Position numbers and translations under genes: made by a program. Positions 17,441-26,879 of a stretch of 64,000 nucleotides of DNA are shown here, in pieces (position 1 is the stretch's first letter; each line of letters starts with the position of its first letter). The stretch is from Chitinophaga oryzae (GTDB lineage Bacteria; Bacteroidota; Bacteroidia; Chitinophagales; Chitinophagaceae): positions 2,542,001 through 2,606,000 of the forward strand of contig NZ_CP051204.2 in the NCBI RefSeq assembly GCF_012516375.2, written 5' to 3'. Under the pieces are notes generated by a model. It was not told the DNA's origin and searched no databases. It saw nothing but the letters and a program-made list of their open reading frames with translations.

Positions 17441-17465
17441 TAAAGATAAAGCGAATAATTGTTCG
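17441..17465 (-). promoter_or_regulatory. tetR promoter with candidate TetR operator CGAATAATTGTTCG
   Basis: The 14-base sequence at 17452-17465 is palindromic except for one symmetric pair. It lies just upstream of a -7-like box on the minus strand (TATCTTTA, 17441-17448), seven bases before the ATG. The layout fits autorepression. Confidence 0.55.
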
Positions 17466-17474
17466 TTTTACTGT

Positions 17475-18182
17475 TTACTGCAGAAAATTCAGGCTGCTGC
17501 CGGGGTCTATTTCGTAGGGTGTTTTACCGGCTTCAAACACACGGGCGGGAGGCTTGCCTTCCAGTGTAATATTATCGCCTTTTACCAGTATCCAGCCGCC
17601 TTCCCGCAGGCCCAGCACGGGCGTGTTGTGCTGTGTATGGAATTCTTTGATGCGCGTTTCACGCGTTTCGCCCATATGTGGCAAATCAGGGATGGGGTCA
17701 AGGTAATGGGGATTCAGGTTAAAAGGCACCAGTCCCATCGTCTGAAAGCCCGGCGGATATACGATCGGCATATCGTTGGTCGTTTGCATGGAAACACCGC
17801 CGATATTGCTGCCGGCGCTGCAGCCCATATACGGACGGCCTGCCTCCACGGCTGCTTTCAGCTCGTCCATCAGGCCGCGCTCCAGCAGTTCCTTCACCAG
17901 CAGGAAAGTATTTCCTCCACCGGTGAAAAAGCCCTGTGCCCCGCGGATAGCTGCCGCGGGATCGGCAAAGGTATGAAGACCTTTTACCTGTATCTGTAAA
18001 GGCGCAAAAGCCGCCGCAGCTCTCGCTGTGTATTCATCATGGGAAATGCCGCCCGGACGGGCAAAAGGCACAAAGATAATTTCAGTGACGCCGGCAAACA
18101 GCGTCTTCATCACCGGTGTTAAATAAGCCAGATAACCTTCTCCGTAAAGGGTAGACGTGCTGGCCAGGACAATATGTTTCAT
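17475..18182 (-). CDS. pepE: Dipeptidase E (alpha-aspartyl dipeptidase), peptidase family S51
   Basis: 235 residues, cytosolic. It hydrolyses dipeptides with N-terminal Asp. The nucleophile elbow GCSAGSNI holds S122, followed by D137 (TTNDMPI) and H159 (NLNPHYLDP). These correspond with a constant offset of two to the Ser120-Asp135-His157 triad of Salmonella PepE. GFFTGGGNTF and the length also fit the family. A -7 box (TAATTTTG) precedes the start. It is 41 bases upstream of tetR on the same strand, but tetR appears to have its own promoter. Confidence 0.92.
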   Translation of the reverse strand: MKHIVLASTSTLYGEGYLAYLTPVMKTLFAGVTEIIFVPFARPGGISHDEYTARAAAAFAPLQIQVKGLHTFADPAAAIRGAQGFFTGGGNTFLLVKELLERGLMDELKAAVEAGRPYMGCSAGSNIGGVSMQTTNDMPIVYPPGFQTMGLVPFNLNPHYLDPIPDLPHMGETRETRIKEFHTQHNTPVLGLREGGWILVKGDNITLEGKPPARVFEAGKTPYEIDPGSSLNFLQ

Positions 18183-18202
18183 GTTACGTTGTTCTCGAAC
18201 GC

Positions 18203-18210
18203 CAAAATTA
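18203..18210 (-). promoter_or_regulatory. -7 element TAATTTTG of pepE
   Basis: Minus-strand match to TAnnTTTG, 20 bases before the pepE start. Confidence 0.5.
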
Positions 18211-18302
18211 AGGGTTCGGGCGGGATTAACATCTCCCCATTTCTTCTTTTCCCTAATTATCCCGATATTTAACGATACTATTCACTTAACCTTATATACG
18301 TT

Positions 18303-19463
18303 ATGGAAATGAACCTCAGGGGGCTCTCGGCCCTGATGATCTCTGGCGCCGCCCTGCTGGGCGCCTGCAACGGCACGAACGCACCTAAAGAAGACAGCAA
18401 AACCGGCGCTGACACGGCGGCCGTGATCGCTACTGCCGCCGCTCACAGCTACGGACAGGCCGATGGCCAGGAAGTGCTGCAATACACGCTCCGCAATGCG
18501 GCCGGCATGGAAGTGAAAATTTTAAACTACGGCGGTATCGTCACCGATATCATCACACCCGACAAACAAGGGCAGAAAGCCAACGTGGTATTGTCTTACG
18601 ACTCGCTCAGCGGCTACCAGCAAAAAGGACAACCCTATTTCGGAGCACTGGTAGGCCGGTATGCTAACCGCATCGCGAATGCTAAATTCAAACTTGACGG
18701 TAAAGACTACACGCTGGCGGCTAACGATCACGGCAACACGCTGCACGGTGGCGTCAAAGGCTTCGATAAAGTGGTATGGGCAGCCACACAGGCGGGCGAC
18801 AGCTCCCTGCAACTGGAATATACCAGCAAAGACGGGGAGGAAGGCTATCCCGGTACTATGAAAGCGACCGTGGTATACACGCTCACGCCTGATAATGCCC
18901 TGAAGATCCATTACACCGCTACCACCGACAAAGCCACACCGGTCAACCTCACCAACCACAGCTATTTCAACCTCTCCGGCGGAAAAGACAGCACTATCCT
19001 CAACCAGGAGCTGGAACTGAAAGCCAGCCGCTACACGCCGGTGAATGATAAACTCATCCCCACCGGGAAGCTGGCCCCTGTGAAAGGTACCATGATGGAT
19101 TTTACGACGCCTAAAAAAGTAGGAAAAGATATCGCTGCGGTGAAAGGAGGATATGATCACAACTTCGTGCTCGATAAAGCAGCCGGCAGCCTCGAAACAG
19201 TGGCTACGCTTTATGATCCGGCCAGCGGCCGTTTTATGGAGATGTCTACCACTGAACCAGGCGTGCAGTTCTATTCAGGGAACTTCCTCGATGGAACGTT
19301 GTCCAATACCCGCGGCGGACAGAAATATGTGCAACACGCAGGCCTTTGCCTCGAAGCGCAGCATTTTCCCAATTCTCCCAATCAGCCGGATTTCCCCAAT
19401 GTGATCCTCAAACCGGGAGAAACCTATCAACAAACAACGGTGTATAAGTTCTCCACCAAATAA
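18303..19463 (+). CDS. Exported lipoprotein aldose 1-epimerase (mutarotase)
   Basis: 386 residues. Interconverts alpha and beta anomers of hexoses. Unlike cytosolic GalM it has a lipoprotein signal (LRGLSALMISGAALLGAC, lipobox LGAC) and a Thr/Ala-rich linker before the domain, so it works in the periplasm or at the surface. The family motifs are YGGIVTDIITPD, GRYANRIANAKF (substrate-binding Arg), NDHGNTLHGGVKGFDK (His), PVNLTNHSYFNLSG (catalytic His) and LCLEAQHFPNSPNQ (catalytic Glu). It converges on a SusCD pair, suggesting a link to sugar uptake. A second epimerase homologue is at 42674. Confidence 0.92.
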   Translation: MEMNLRGLSALMISGAALLGACNGTNAPKEDSKTGADTAAVIATAAAHSYGQADGQEVLQYTLRNAAGMEVKILNYGGIVTDIITPDKQGQKANVVLSYDSLSGYQQKGQPYFGALVGRYANRIANAKFKLDGKDYTLAANDHGNTLHGGVKGFDKVVWAATQAGDSSLQLEYTSKDGEEGYPGTMKATVVYTLTPDNALKIHYTATTDKATPVNLTNHSYFNLSGGKDSTILNQELELKASRYTPVNDKLIPTGKLAPVKGTMMDFTTPKKVGKDIAAVKGGYDHNFVLDKAAGSLETVATLYDPASGRFMEMSTTEPGVQFYSGNFLDGTLSNTRGGQKYVQHAGLCLEAQHFPNSPNQPDFPNVILKPGETYQQTTVYKFSTK

Positions 19464-19468
19464 TGAAT

Positions 19469-19508
19469 AACCGGTGTTGCAGCAGATAGCCGCAACACCG
19501 GTTTGTTT
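19469..19508. terminator. Terminator between epimerase and converging susD
   Basis: Perfect 12-bp stem AACCGGTGTTGC (19469-19480) with GCAACACCGGTT (19492-19503), followed by TGTTTTTT. It clearly serves the plus strand; the minus-strand side has no T run. Confidence 0.85.
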
Positions 19509-19509
19509 T

Positions 19510-20985
19510 TTAGTAGTTCGGATTCTGTACCAGCGTACCTTTGCTCTTGTCTATCTCCGTCTGCGGCATCGGGAAATAATAATGCTTCGGCCGTATGAAT
19601 TTCCGCGGCGAACCGCCTCTGCTCATCACGCTGCCATCATAAGCCAGCTTAGGCTGATTGTTAATGGCCACGATATCAATCAGCTTCGCTTTGTCCCATC
19701 TCAGCAGGTCCTGCTGCCTTTCGTTTTCTCCGCACAGCTCTACCCTGCGCTCATGCATCAGCTCTTTCATGCCGGCATTGTGTACCGCCGGTAACGTTGC
19801 GGAGGCGCGGGTACGCACTGCCTGTATTTCAGCATCGCCGGCGCCGGGGCCGTTCAACCGTATCTTGGCTTCTGCTACCAGCAGGTAAATATCTGCGCTG
19901 CGCATCAGCGGTGTTTTCAATGAGTAGTTCAGACCGCCGGAAGGCTTCCAGGCACAGAATTTTTTGTAGTGGTAGCCGGACCAGGAAAGGTCGGGCGTAA
20001 CAGTCTCTATGCTGGTGCCTACATTGATTTTGTCACCAGGGGCCATGATGCAGATTTCCTTACGCGGATCTCCTGCTTCGAATTCATCCACCAGCCCTTT
20101 GGTAGGGTAGAAGAAACTCCAGCCGTTCCACTTGCGGGGAGCGTGATAGGTGATGAAGTCTGAATAACCATAACCGTCCACTGTTTGTACGGCAAACAGC
20201 ATCTCGGAGTTGTTGCCGGTGGCTACGCTGAAATTATCGCTGTACCGTGGCGCCAGCGCATAATTGGCGTTGCTGGTCACCTTGGTGCCCACCGCAATGG
20301 CTTTGTCCAGCTGTCCCCATTCCATGTACAGTTTACAGAGCAGTCCCCATGCGGTACCTTTCCTGACACGGCCCTTATCGGTTTCGCTGTATGTTTCGGG
20401 CAACTCGTCGGCGGCCAGCAGCAGGTCTGCCTCTATCTGTTTACGCAGCTCGTCAGCGCTTACTTTGGGTTTGTTATAATTGACTTTAATGACATCATCT
20501 TCGGTGATGATGGGTACTTCACCATATACCAGCAACAGGCGCCAGTAGGCGAAAGCACGGAGGAAATGAGCTTCGCCGAGGCAACGCTGTTTGATGGCGG
20601 CGTCGATGCTGGTGATCTTCGGGATATTGATCAGCGCACTGTTGGCACGGTTGATCATTTCATATTTCCATCTCCAGCCTGCCCGTACGGTAGGGGTGGA
20701 AGCATCGTAGGTAAACGCTTCTATGGCATCGTCATAGTCATGATCGCCGCCGCGTACCTGGTCGTCTGAACAGTTGTCGAAAACGAATTCGTTGAAACCG
20801 GTATAATCTTCTTCCAGCAGGATATTGTAAATGCCGGTGATACCGTCTACGGCCTGGTCCTGGTTACGCCAGTAGTTGCCTGTAGTGAAGTTGCCCTGTG
20901 GCTGTACGTCCAGTACATTTTTACAGCCGGATAAAAGGGTGGCGGCGGTAAGGCCCGCCAGCAGTATATGTTTCATTGGTTGCAT
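19510..20985 (-). CDS. SusD/RagB-family nutrient-binding lipoprotein (second pair)
   Basis: 491 residues. Lipoprotein signal MKHILLAGLTAATLLSGC with lipobox LSGC; the ATG at 20976 may be the true start instead of 20985. The mature N-terminus CKNVLDVQPQGNFTTGNYW is typical. GEAHFLRAFAYWRLLLVYGEVPII is the SusD TPR region, and MHERRVELCGENERQQDLLRW the C-terminal signature. It follows susC by 11 bases on the minus strand. No glycosidase is attached to this pair; the nearest carbohydrate gene is the convergent mutarotase. Confidence 0.93.
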   Translation of the reverse strand: MQPMKHILLAGLTAATLLSGCKNVLDVQPQGNFTTGNYWRNQDQAVDGITGIYNILLEEDYTGFNEFVFDNCSDDQVRGGDHDYDDAIEAFTYDASTPTVRAGWRWKYEMINRANSALINIPKITSIDAAIKQRCLGEAHFLRAFAYWRLLLVYGEVPIITEDDVIKVNYNKPKVSADELRKQIEADLLLAADELPETYSETDKGRVRKGTAWGLLCKLYMEWGQLDKAIAVGTKVTSNANYALAPRYSDNFSVATGNNSEMLFAVQTVDGYGYSDFITYHAPRKWNGWSFFYPTKGLVDEFEAGDPRKEICIMAPGDKINVGTSIETVTPDLSWSGYHYKKFCAWKPSGGLNYSLKTPLMRSADIYLLVAEAKIRLNGPGAGDAEIQAVRTRASATLPAVHNAGMKELMHERRVELCGENERQQDLLRWDKAKLIDIVAINNQPKLAYDGSVMSRGGSPRKFIRPKHYYFPMPQTEIDKSKGTLVQNPNY

Positions 20986-20996
20986 GGTCGTCAGTT

Positions 20997-23900
20997 TTAG
21001 AAGTTGAGCGTAGCGCCGAAGGTGAATGTTCTTGCCTGCGGATAGGCGGCCACGTCTACGCCGCGCTGGCGGTTACCGTCGCTGGTGCCGCTGCCGCTGC
21101 CGTCGCCGGTATAACCCAGCTGCGGCGTGAGCCCTGAATAGGAGGTGAGGATGAACAGGTTCTGCGCCGCCACGTATACACGTACATCGGAGATACCGGT
21201 ACGGCCCCATACTTTCGCGGGGATCGTATAGCCGAGCGCGATATTGCGGAGCGAGAAGTAATCTCCTTTCTCCACAAAACGGTCGGAGGTGCGGTTGTTA
21301 CTGTTGTCGCTGGAAAGGCTCATCCGCGGCACACTGTTGCTGGTGCCGGGCCCATGCCAGCGCTGCAGCGCCTCTGCATACATATTGTACGGATAAGTGG
21401 GGTCCATGCCCTGCATCTTATCGGCGTTGTACAGTTTCACGCCGCCTACGCCGGCAAAGGAGAGGCTCAGATCAAATCCTTTGTACTGAGCGCCGGCCTG
21501 GATGCCGTAGGTCACACGGGGATTGGGATCGCCGAGGTTGGTACGGTCCAGCTCATTGACGATACCGTCGCCGTTGATGTCCACGAAACGTACGTCGCCG
21601 GGTTTGATATGCTCCTTGTTGGGATCTTTGGCGATAGAAGGATCGCTGTCAATTTCCTGCTGCGTCTGATAGATACCGTTTGTTTTCCAGCCGTAGAAAG
21701 ATGCCAGCGGCTGTCCTTCATAGGTGCGGGAGATTTCCTGGTTCTGCCGGCCATAGTTGGTGGACGAGATATAGGAGCCGGCTTCATACAGGCGGGTAAC
21801 GGTGTTTTTGATAAGGGAAGCATTGGCGGAGACATTGTAGCGGAACCGCTCATTGCCGCCCTGGTAGCTGACTTCCAGCTCCCATCCCTTATTGTTCATC
21901 TGGCCGATGTTCTGGTCGGGGATGGCGGAGGTGCCATGCAGGTCCATCGCTGCTGCGGGCACCAGCATGTCTTTGGTGTTCTTATTGAACCAGGTGATCA
22001 CCGCATTCAGCCTGTTGTCGAAGAAGCCGGCTTCCAGGCTCACGTTGGTCATCTCGGCTTTCTCCCAGGTGATATTGGGGTTGGCAAGGCGGGAGTTCCA
22101 TACGCCCACATAAGGGCTTTCGCCGAAGTTGTAGCGCCTGTCTTTGTTCACAGGAGCGAGGTACTGGAAATCGCGTACGTTCTGGTTGCCCAGCTGTCCC
22201 CAGCCACCGGTGATTTTCAGGTTGCTGATAAACTTCACGTTGTCTTTGAAGAAACTCTCATCCGATACGCGCCATCCGGCGGAGAAGGCGGGGAAGTAGC
22301 CCCAGCGTCTGCCCGGGGCGAAGCGGGAGGAGCCGTCGGCACGGAAGGTGACGGTGAGCAGGTACTTTTCCTTAAAGCCGTAGAAACCTCTTACGAACCC
22401 GGACGCGATAGCGTTCTGCGGGTTGAAATTACCGCTGGCGTCGTGGATGTCGTTGCCGTTGTCGAGCACCCGTACGTCCGGCGATTCGTCGGCAAAGCCC
22501 CAGCGCTCGCCTTTGAAGAAGTAACCTTTAGCCACCTGTTGGGAGTAACCACCGGTGAAGGTTACGTGGTGCTGGTGGAAGAATTTGTTGTAAGTGAGGA
22601 ATACTTCGCTCAACTGGGAACTGTTGGATTCGCTGCGGTTCCACAGTTCGGCATGGTCGCGGGCGCGTGTCTGGTCCAGTACTTTAGGAACGAAGCTGGA
22701 CTGGTTGAAGATACTGCCGTCATATCCGTAGTTGCCGCGGAGGGTGAGGCCATCGAGGATTTCCAGTTCTGCGTACACATTGGCCAGTATACGGTAGTTC
22801 TTGGCCCAGCCGTCGGTAGTTTGCGCGGTAAATACCGGGTTGTTGATGTCACCCAGTTCATTGCTGGCTTTGGAGGAGCCGTAGCTGCCGTCGGGATTGA
22901 ATACCGGGATGGCTGGGTTGAAGCGCAGCGCGCTGAAGATAAGGCCCGTCTGGGAGGAGTAGGTGTCGAAGCCTTTATTCTGACGATAGGTCAGCTGCAG
23001 GTTTTCACCGACTTTCAGGCGTTTGCCCAGTTTATGTTCTGAGTTGATGCGAACGGTGTACCGTTTGAAGAAAGTGTTTTCTACGATACCTTTTTCATCA
23101 TAGTAACCGGCGCTGAAAAGATAGTTGGAGCTGCTGTTGCCGCCACGGAGGCTCACATCGGCGTTGGTCACCTGGCCTGAACCAAGCAGGGCGCGCTGCC
23201 AGTCGGTCCGCTGTTCGGCATAGTAAGGGTCGTTCCAGATAGGATCTATTTGTTTACCGTCGTTGGTATAACGTTCTTTCTTCAGCATCACGAGATCGGG
23301 CGCGCTGAGCAAAGGGATATACCGTATGGCATTGGATACGCCTTTGTATACGTTCACGGACGCTTTCAGCTTTTCGCCGTAGTTGCCTTTTTTGCTGGTG
23401 ATGATGATCACGCCGTTGGCCGCCCGCGTACCATAGATGGCAGAGGAGGAGGCGTCTTTCAGCACTTCCATGGAGGCAATGTCATTCGGGTTGATGTCGC
23501 TGATGCCACCGGCGGGCACCCCGTCGATGATCACCAGGGGCTCGGCGTTGTTGATGGTACCGGTGCCGCGTATACGGATGCTGGGCGTGCTGCCGGGCTG
23601 ACCGTCCGACCGTACGATGTCTACGCCGGTAACGCGGCCCTGCATGGCCTGTGCGGCATCGCTGACCGGCAGGTTTTTGATGTCGGAGCCCTTCAGCGAG
23701 GAGATGGTGCCGGTCAGGTCGCGGCGGGTCTGGGTACCGTAGCCTACCACCACTACTTCGCCCAGTCCCTTGCTGGTGGACTGCAGGGCGATGTTGATGA
23801 CTTCCCGGTTGCCGATGGTGATCGTCTGCGGCTCATAGCCGAGAAAGGAGAAGGTGAGCGTTTGTGCTGTTGCAGGTAACGGTAATTTATACACGCCGTT

Positions 23901-24080
23901 AGCGTCTGTGCTGGTGCCTGTACTGGTGCCGGGCACGGTGATGGTTACACCCGGCAGTCCCTGGCCGTCAGGAGCGCCGGTTACTTTACCGGTGATCGTT
24001 CTTTGTGCCATGGCCACTGACGCTATAGCGCAGAGAAAGGCCAGCAGAAAGCCCGTTTTTCTAAGAAAGGAAAACTTCAT
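20997..24080 (-). CDS. SusC/RagA-family TonB-linked outer-membrane transporter (second pair)
   Basis: Complete SusC protein of 1027 residues. Signal peptide MKFSFLRKTGFLLAFLCAIASVAMAQ, then the CarboxypepD-like domain (TITGKVTGAPDGQGLPGVTI, about 28-110). The linker is GEVVVVGYGTQTRRDLTG, and the plug has PLVIIDGVPAGG and MEVLKDASSSAIYGTRAANGV. A large barrel ends TFGATLNF. The N-terminus has no extra secretin/TonB short N-terminal domain, so direct anti-sigma signalling is unlikely. It forms one operon with the downstream susD and is preceded by about 1 kb with no gene. Substrate unknown. Confidence 0.95.
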   Translation of the reverse strand: MKFSFLRKTGFLLAFLCAIASVAMAQRTITGKVTGAPDGQGLPGVTITVPGTSTGTSTDANGVYKLPLPATAQTLTFSFLGYEPQTITIGNREVINIALQSTSKGLGEVVVVGYGTQTRRDLTGTISSLKGSDIKNLPVSDAAQAMQGRVTGVDIVRSDGQPGSTPSIRIRGTGTINNAEPLVIIDGVPAGGISDINPNDIASMEVLKDASSSAIYGTRAANGVIIITSKKGNYGEKLKASVNVYKGVSNAIRYIPLLSAPDLVMLKKERYTNDGKQIDPIWNDPYYAEQRTDWQRALLGSGQVTNADVSLRGGNSSSNYLFSAGYYDEKGIVENTFFKRYTVRINSEHKLGKRLKVGENLQLTYRQNKGFDTYSSQTGLIFSALRFNPAIPVFNPDGSYGSSKASNELGDINNPVFTAQTTDGWAKNYRILANVYAELEILDGLTLRGNYGYDGSIFNQSSFVPKVLDQTRARDHAELWNRSESNSSQLSEVFLTYNKFFHQHHVTFTGGYSQQVAKGYFFKGERWGFADESPDVRVLDNGNDIHDASGNFNPQNAIASGFVRGFYGFKEKYLLTVTFRADGSSRFAPGRRWGYFPAFSAGWRVSDESFFKDNVKFISNLKITGGWGQLGNQNVRDFQYLAPVNKDRRYNFGESPYVGVWNSRLANPNITWEKAEMTNVSLEAGFFDNRLNAVITWFNKNTKDMLVPAAAMDLHGTSAIPDQNIGQMNNKGWELEVSYQGGNERFRYNVSANASLIKNTVTRLYEAGSYISSTNYGRQNQEISRTYEGQPLASFYGWKTNGIYQTQQEIDSDPSIAKDPNKEHIKPGDVRFVDINGDGIVNELDRTNLGDPNPRVTYGIQAGAQYKGFDLSLSFAGVGGVKLYNADKMQGMDPTYPYNMYAEALQRWHGPGTSNSVPRMSLSSDNSNNRTSDRFVEKGDYFSLRNIALGYTIPAKVWGRTGISDVRVYVAAQNLFILTSYSGLTPQLGYTGDGSGSGTSDGNRQRGVDVAAYPQARTFTFGATLNF

Positions 24081-25065
24081 GATGAATAAATGAGCGGTGA
24101 ATGAAAACTGTTTGTAAGCGTGATCAATGATTGTTTCTGTCTCAGTTGGTTGTTTGCTTCTTGTCTTTGGGATAAATAAGTTTTATTGTTTAGCAAAGGT
24201 TTGCATAAATATGTTTTTCACATGACGCGCGCTCCTCCCTGGTCCTTAACTATATCGATTTAGCTAAAGAGGTGCGCTTTAACATCTCTCTGAAAATGTA
24301 AGCGCTAAAGTTTTAGTGGAAAATACAGTTGTTGGTTTTTCTTCTTGGTCGATACTGTTTTAGTTTTAGACAAGTTAATGAATTATGTAAATTAAGCGTA
24401 TAGTTTTTTCTCAACAGGCTACGGCATGTTAATTATCTATTAACAGTTGACGGGAAAATATTACCTGCTTTACAAGCGGCCGGGTTTTCAACAGGTTACC
24501 TGCTGGCATGTTTCCGGGACATCCGGGAAAGTGTCATCCTGTAATGGATAAAACAGGCCATAGAAAGTTGTTGTATTAAATATGTTCAATAGAGGAGGCG
24601 AAAGCTGTTGCCCGCTTGGTTGCCTGTCTCGTACGCAACATATAATATGTTCATGAGACGTCTGTTGCCAGACGTCGCGGACCCTGTCGGATGATCCGGT
24701 GGACGCATTGGGACGCCTCTTCCCTGTTATGCCGTATGCCATGAAAGCGTTCCCTGTACGCTTGCTGAGCAAATGCCGAAGCGTTTAGGAGCCTGCCGTG
24801 TTGGTTCTTATCATGTCTTGTTTCTAAGGATGGTTTCCGATACAATATCAATACCTATACATTTATCCCGCCTTATACCATTACTCATTACCTGATAATC
24901 TGCATCCCCGAAGAAAGTATTTGAAATGTAGCGCGCTTTCTGTACATTTATTGCTGTACCCCTGAAATATGAACGATCATCCCTAAAGCAAGTATCGTAT
25001 ATGCTACACCGTTATCCCGGCCGCAACGCTTCTTTTTGGGTCATCACAGATGCCGCTGCCATTCA
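24081..25065. other. Gene-poor stretch upstream of susC with several palindromes
   Basis: No convincing gene in about 1 kb; the short frames present have no recognisable protein character. It holds a weak minus-strand -7-like box (AACCTTTG, 24196-24203) that could serve susC. Palindromes are TTTAGCTAAA (24259-24268), AGCGCT within TAAGCGCTAAA (24301-24306), AACATATAATATGTT (24637-24651) and the hairpin GACGTCTG-TTGC-CAGACGTC (24657-24676). The first two look like LacI- or GntR-type operator candidates, which is inference. Confidence 0.5.
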
Positions 25066-25066
25066 T

Positions 25067-25090
25067 AAAAAAACGGAACCTCCCTTCCGT
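25067..25090 (-). terminator. Intrinsic terminator after the DUF4159 gene
   Basis: On the minus strand, stem ACGGAA-GGGAGG-TTCCGT followed by seven T. It lies about 30 bases after the stop codon. Confidence 0.65.
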
Positions 25091-25118
25091 CCATACGGAA
25101 CAGGATTGATGACACCGG

Positions 25119-25739
25119 CTATTGCAGTGCGTATACAATAATATTCACGCCGAACTTCGTATTGTCCTCCGCCAGGAAACGTTTGTTGCGGAAATCATAA
25201 TCCCATTCACAGCCGTAATCTTTGTTGCTGTACAATACGCCAATGCGGCCGTTGACTTCGATAGCTTTCAGATAGTCATGCACAAGATCATCTCCCCAGC
25301 CGTTCAGCTCAAAAGAAGTATTGGGTGGTCCCTTCTCGAAATGAAAAAAACTACTGTAGACAGGATGAGTGGAAGGTATCTTCTTTAACGCATGCGCACC
25401 AAACAATTGCGCCATCTGCGTTTCAAAGGAGCGGGCAAACAAACCATCGATATCATGGTTGCAGTCGTCCACAAAAACGAAACCGCCCCTGTTAACATAC
25501 TGTTTAAAGTTGGCCGCTTCGGCCGCATCAAATTGCACGAGCTTATGCCCGCTGAGATAACAAAACGGATATTGAAACAGCTCGCTGCTGCTGAGATCTA
25601 TCACCTTCTCCTGCATGGCCACCGGTATAGTAGTGTACTCAATCAATGAATTGAGCAGGTTGGAAGGCATCCGCTGATCAGTGTCCCAGTCGCCCGACCG
25701 GTATCTTAATCTCACAAATGTAAATGTATTCCCTTGCAT
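25119..25739 (-). CDS. DUF4159-family protein
   Basis: 206 residues with no signal peptide. The pattern FTFVRLRYRSGDWDTDQRMPSNLLNSLIEYT, YPFCYLSGHKLVQF, YVNRGGFVFVDDCNHD, and HPVYSSFFHFEKGPP is that of DUF4159, a Rossmann-like/GATase-like fold of unknown activity. In exported relatives it is fused to membrane parts; here it is free. It is divergent from the MoxR operon across 127 bases. DUF4159 proteins recur next to MoxR/DUF58/BatA and TldD genes in this phylum (from memory), so it is probably part of the same system. Confidence 0.82.
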   Translation of the reverse strand: MQGNTFTFVRLRYRSGDWDTDQRMPSNLLNSLIEYTTIPVAMQEKVIDLSSSELFQYPFCYLSGHKLVQFDAAEAANFKQYVNRGGFVFVDDCNHDIDGLFARSFETQMAQLFGAHALKKIPSTHPVYSSFFHFEKGPPNTSFELNGWGDDLVHDYLKAIEVNGRIGVLYSNKDYGCEWDYDFRNKRFLAEDNTKFGVNIIVYALQ

Positions 25740-25866
25740 GCGTTTATCATTGGCTGTTGCCGTCAGTCTAATTTTTCTTCAATTTCATATTTTTATTTCG
25801 TTATTTACTAATTTATTATTTGGTTATTTTGTGTGAGAATAAACCTGCGGGAAATTTAATAACCCG

Positions 25867-26874
25867 ATGCCAAAATCAGAACAAAATCAAATGGGTATAC
25901 AATTGCTGGAAAAGTTACCGCTGCTTAAACAGGAAATCAGGAAAGTTATTGTTGGCCAGGAAGCCGTGCTGGACGAGGTATTGGTAGCCATGCTGGCCGG
26001 AGGCCACTGCCTGCTGGAAGGCGTGCCCGGGCTGGCCAAAACATTGATGGTGCGCACCCTGTCACAGGCATTGCACCTGTCCTTCCGCAGGATTCAGTTC
26101 ACTCCCGACCTGATGCCCACCGATATCATCGGCACGGAAGTGCTGGAAGAAGATCATGCAACAGGCAAACGTTTTTTTAAGTTCAACAAAGGGCCCTTAT
26201 TTGCTAATATAATACTGGCGGACGAAATCAACCGTACGCCGCCTAAAACGCAATCCGCACTGCTGGAGGCGATGCAGGAGTTTGAAGTCACCTATGCCGG
26301 GCAAACCTATGCGCTGGACAGGCCGTTTTTTATCCTCGCCACCCAGAACCCGATAGAACAGTCCGGTACATACCCGCTGCCGGAAGCGCAACTCGACCGT
26401 TTTCTGCTGTACGTCAAAATCGGTTACCCCTCTGAACAGGAGGAAACCGCTATCCTGTCCGGTACCACCGGTACTCGTAAAGTTGAAGTGCAACCGGTGC
26501 TGGATGCTAATGATATCAGGCAGTTACAGCAGCTGGTACGCGAAGTGTCCATCGATGCAGACCTGGTATCCTGGGTAAGCCGGCTGGTACGCAACACCCG
26601 TCCAGATACCACCACCGTCGACTATGTAAAGGAATGGGTGCGCTGGGGCGCAGGCCCCCGGGCCGGCCAGGCACTGATCCTCACTGCCAAAGCCCATGCT
26701 TTGCTACAGGGCCGCTACGCCGCTACCACAGAAGATATTACCGCTATGGCTTATCCCGTGCTGCGTCACCGCATCCTCATGAATTTCAGAGCAGAAGCGG
26801 AAGGCGTACACCCGGATAAGGTAACGGAGAAATTGTTGCAACAAATAGAAAGAACACCTACCCGCTTATCCTGA
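25867..26874 (+). CDS. MoxR-family AAA+ ATPase
   Basis: 335 residues, cytosolic. Walker A GVPGLAKT (52-59) and Walker B IILADEINR (D119-E120) are intact. Sensor 1 is LATQNPIEQSGTYPLPEAQLDRF, the MoxR signature. The C-terminal helical lid ends DKVTEKLLQQIERTP. MoxR proteins act as chaperones that fit cofactors or assemble complexes together with von Willebrand-like partners. The next gene (DUF58) follows after 5 bases. First gene of an operon that runs at least to 32668. Confidence 0.94.
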   Translation: MPKSEQNQMGIQLLEKLPLLKQEIRKVIVGQEAVLDEVLVAMLAGGHCLLEGVPGLAKTLMVRTLSQALHLSFRRIQFTPDLMPTDIIGTEVLEEDHATGKRFFKFNKGPLFANIILADEINRTPPKTQSALLEAMQEFEVTYAGQTYALDRPFFILATQNPIEQSGTYPLPEAQLDRFLLYVKIGYPSEQEETAILSGTTGTRKVEVQPVLDANDIRQLQQLVREVSIDADLVSWVSRLVRNTRPDTTTVDYVKEWVRWGAGPRAGQALILTAKAHALLQGRYAATTEDITAMAYPVLRHRILMNFRAEAEGVHPDKVTEKLLQQIERTPTRLS

Positions 26875-26879
26875 TCAAT

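Noticed and set aside
21354..23042. 562-codon open frame antisense to susC
   Set aside because: It lies wholly inside a clear SusC gene. Its translation is Val/Gly/Ala-rich with no domain, typical of a GC-rich antisense shadow.
24488..24772. 94-codon minus-strand open frame in the gap upstream of susC
   Set aside because: The composition is random-looking, with no signal, motif or promoter at proper distance.
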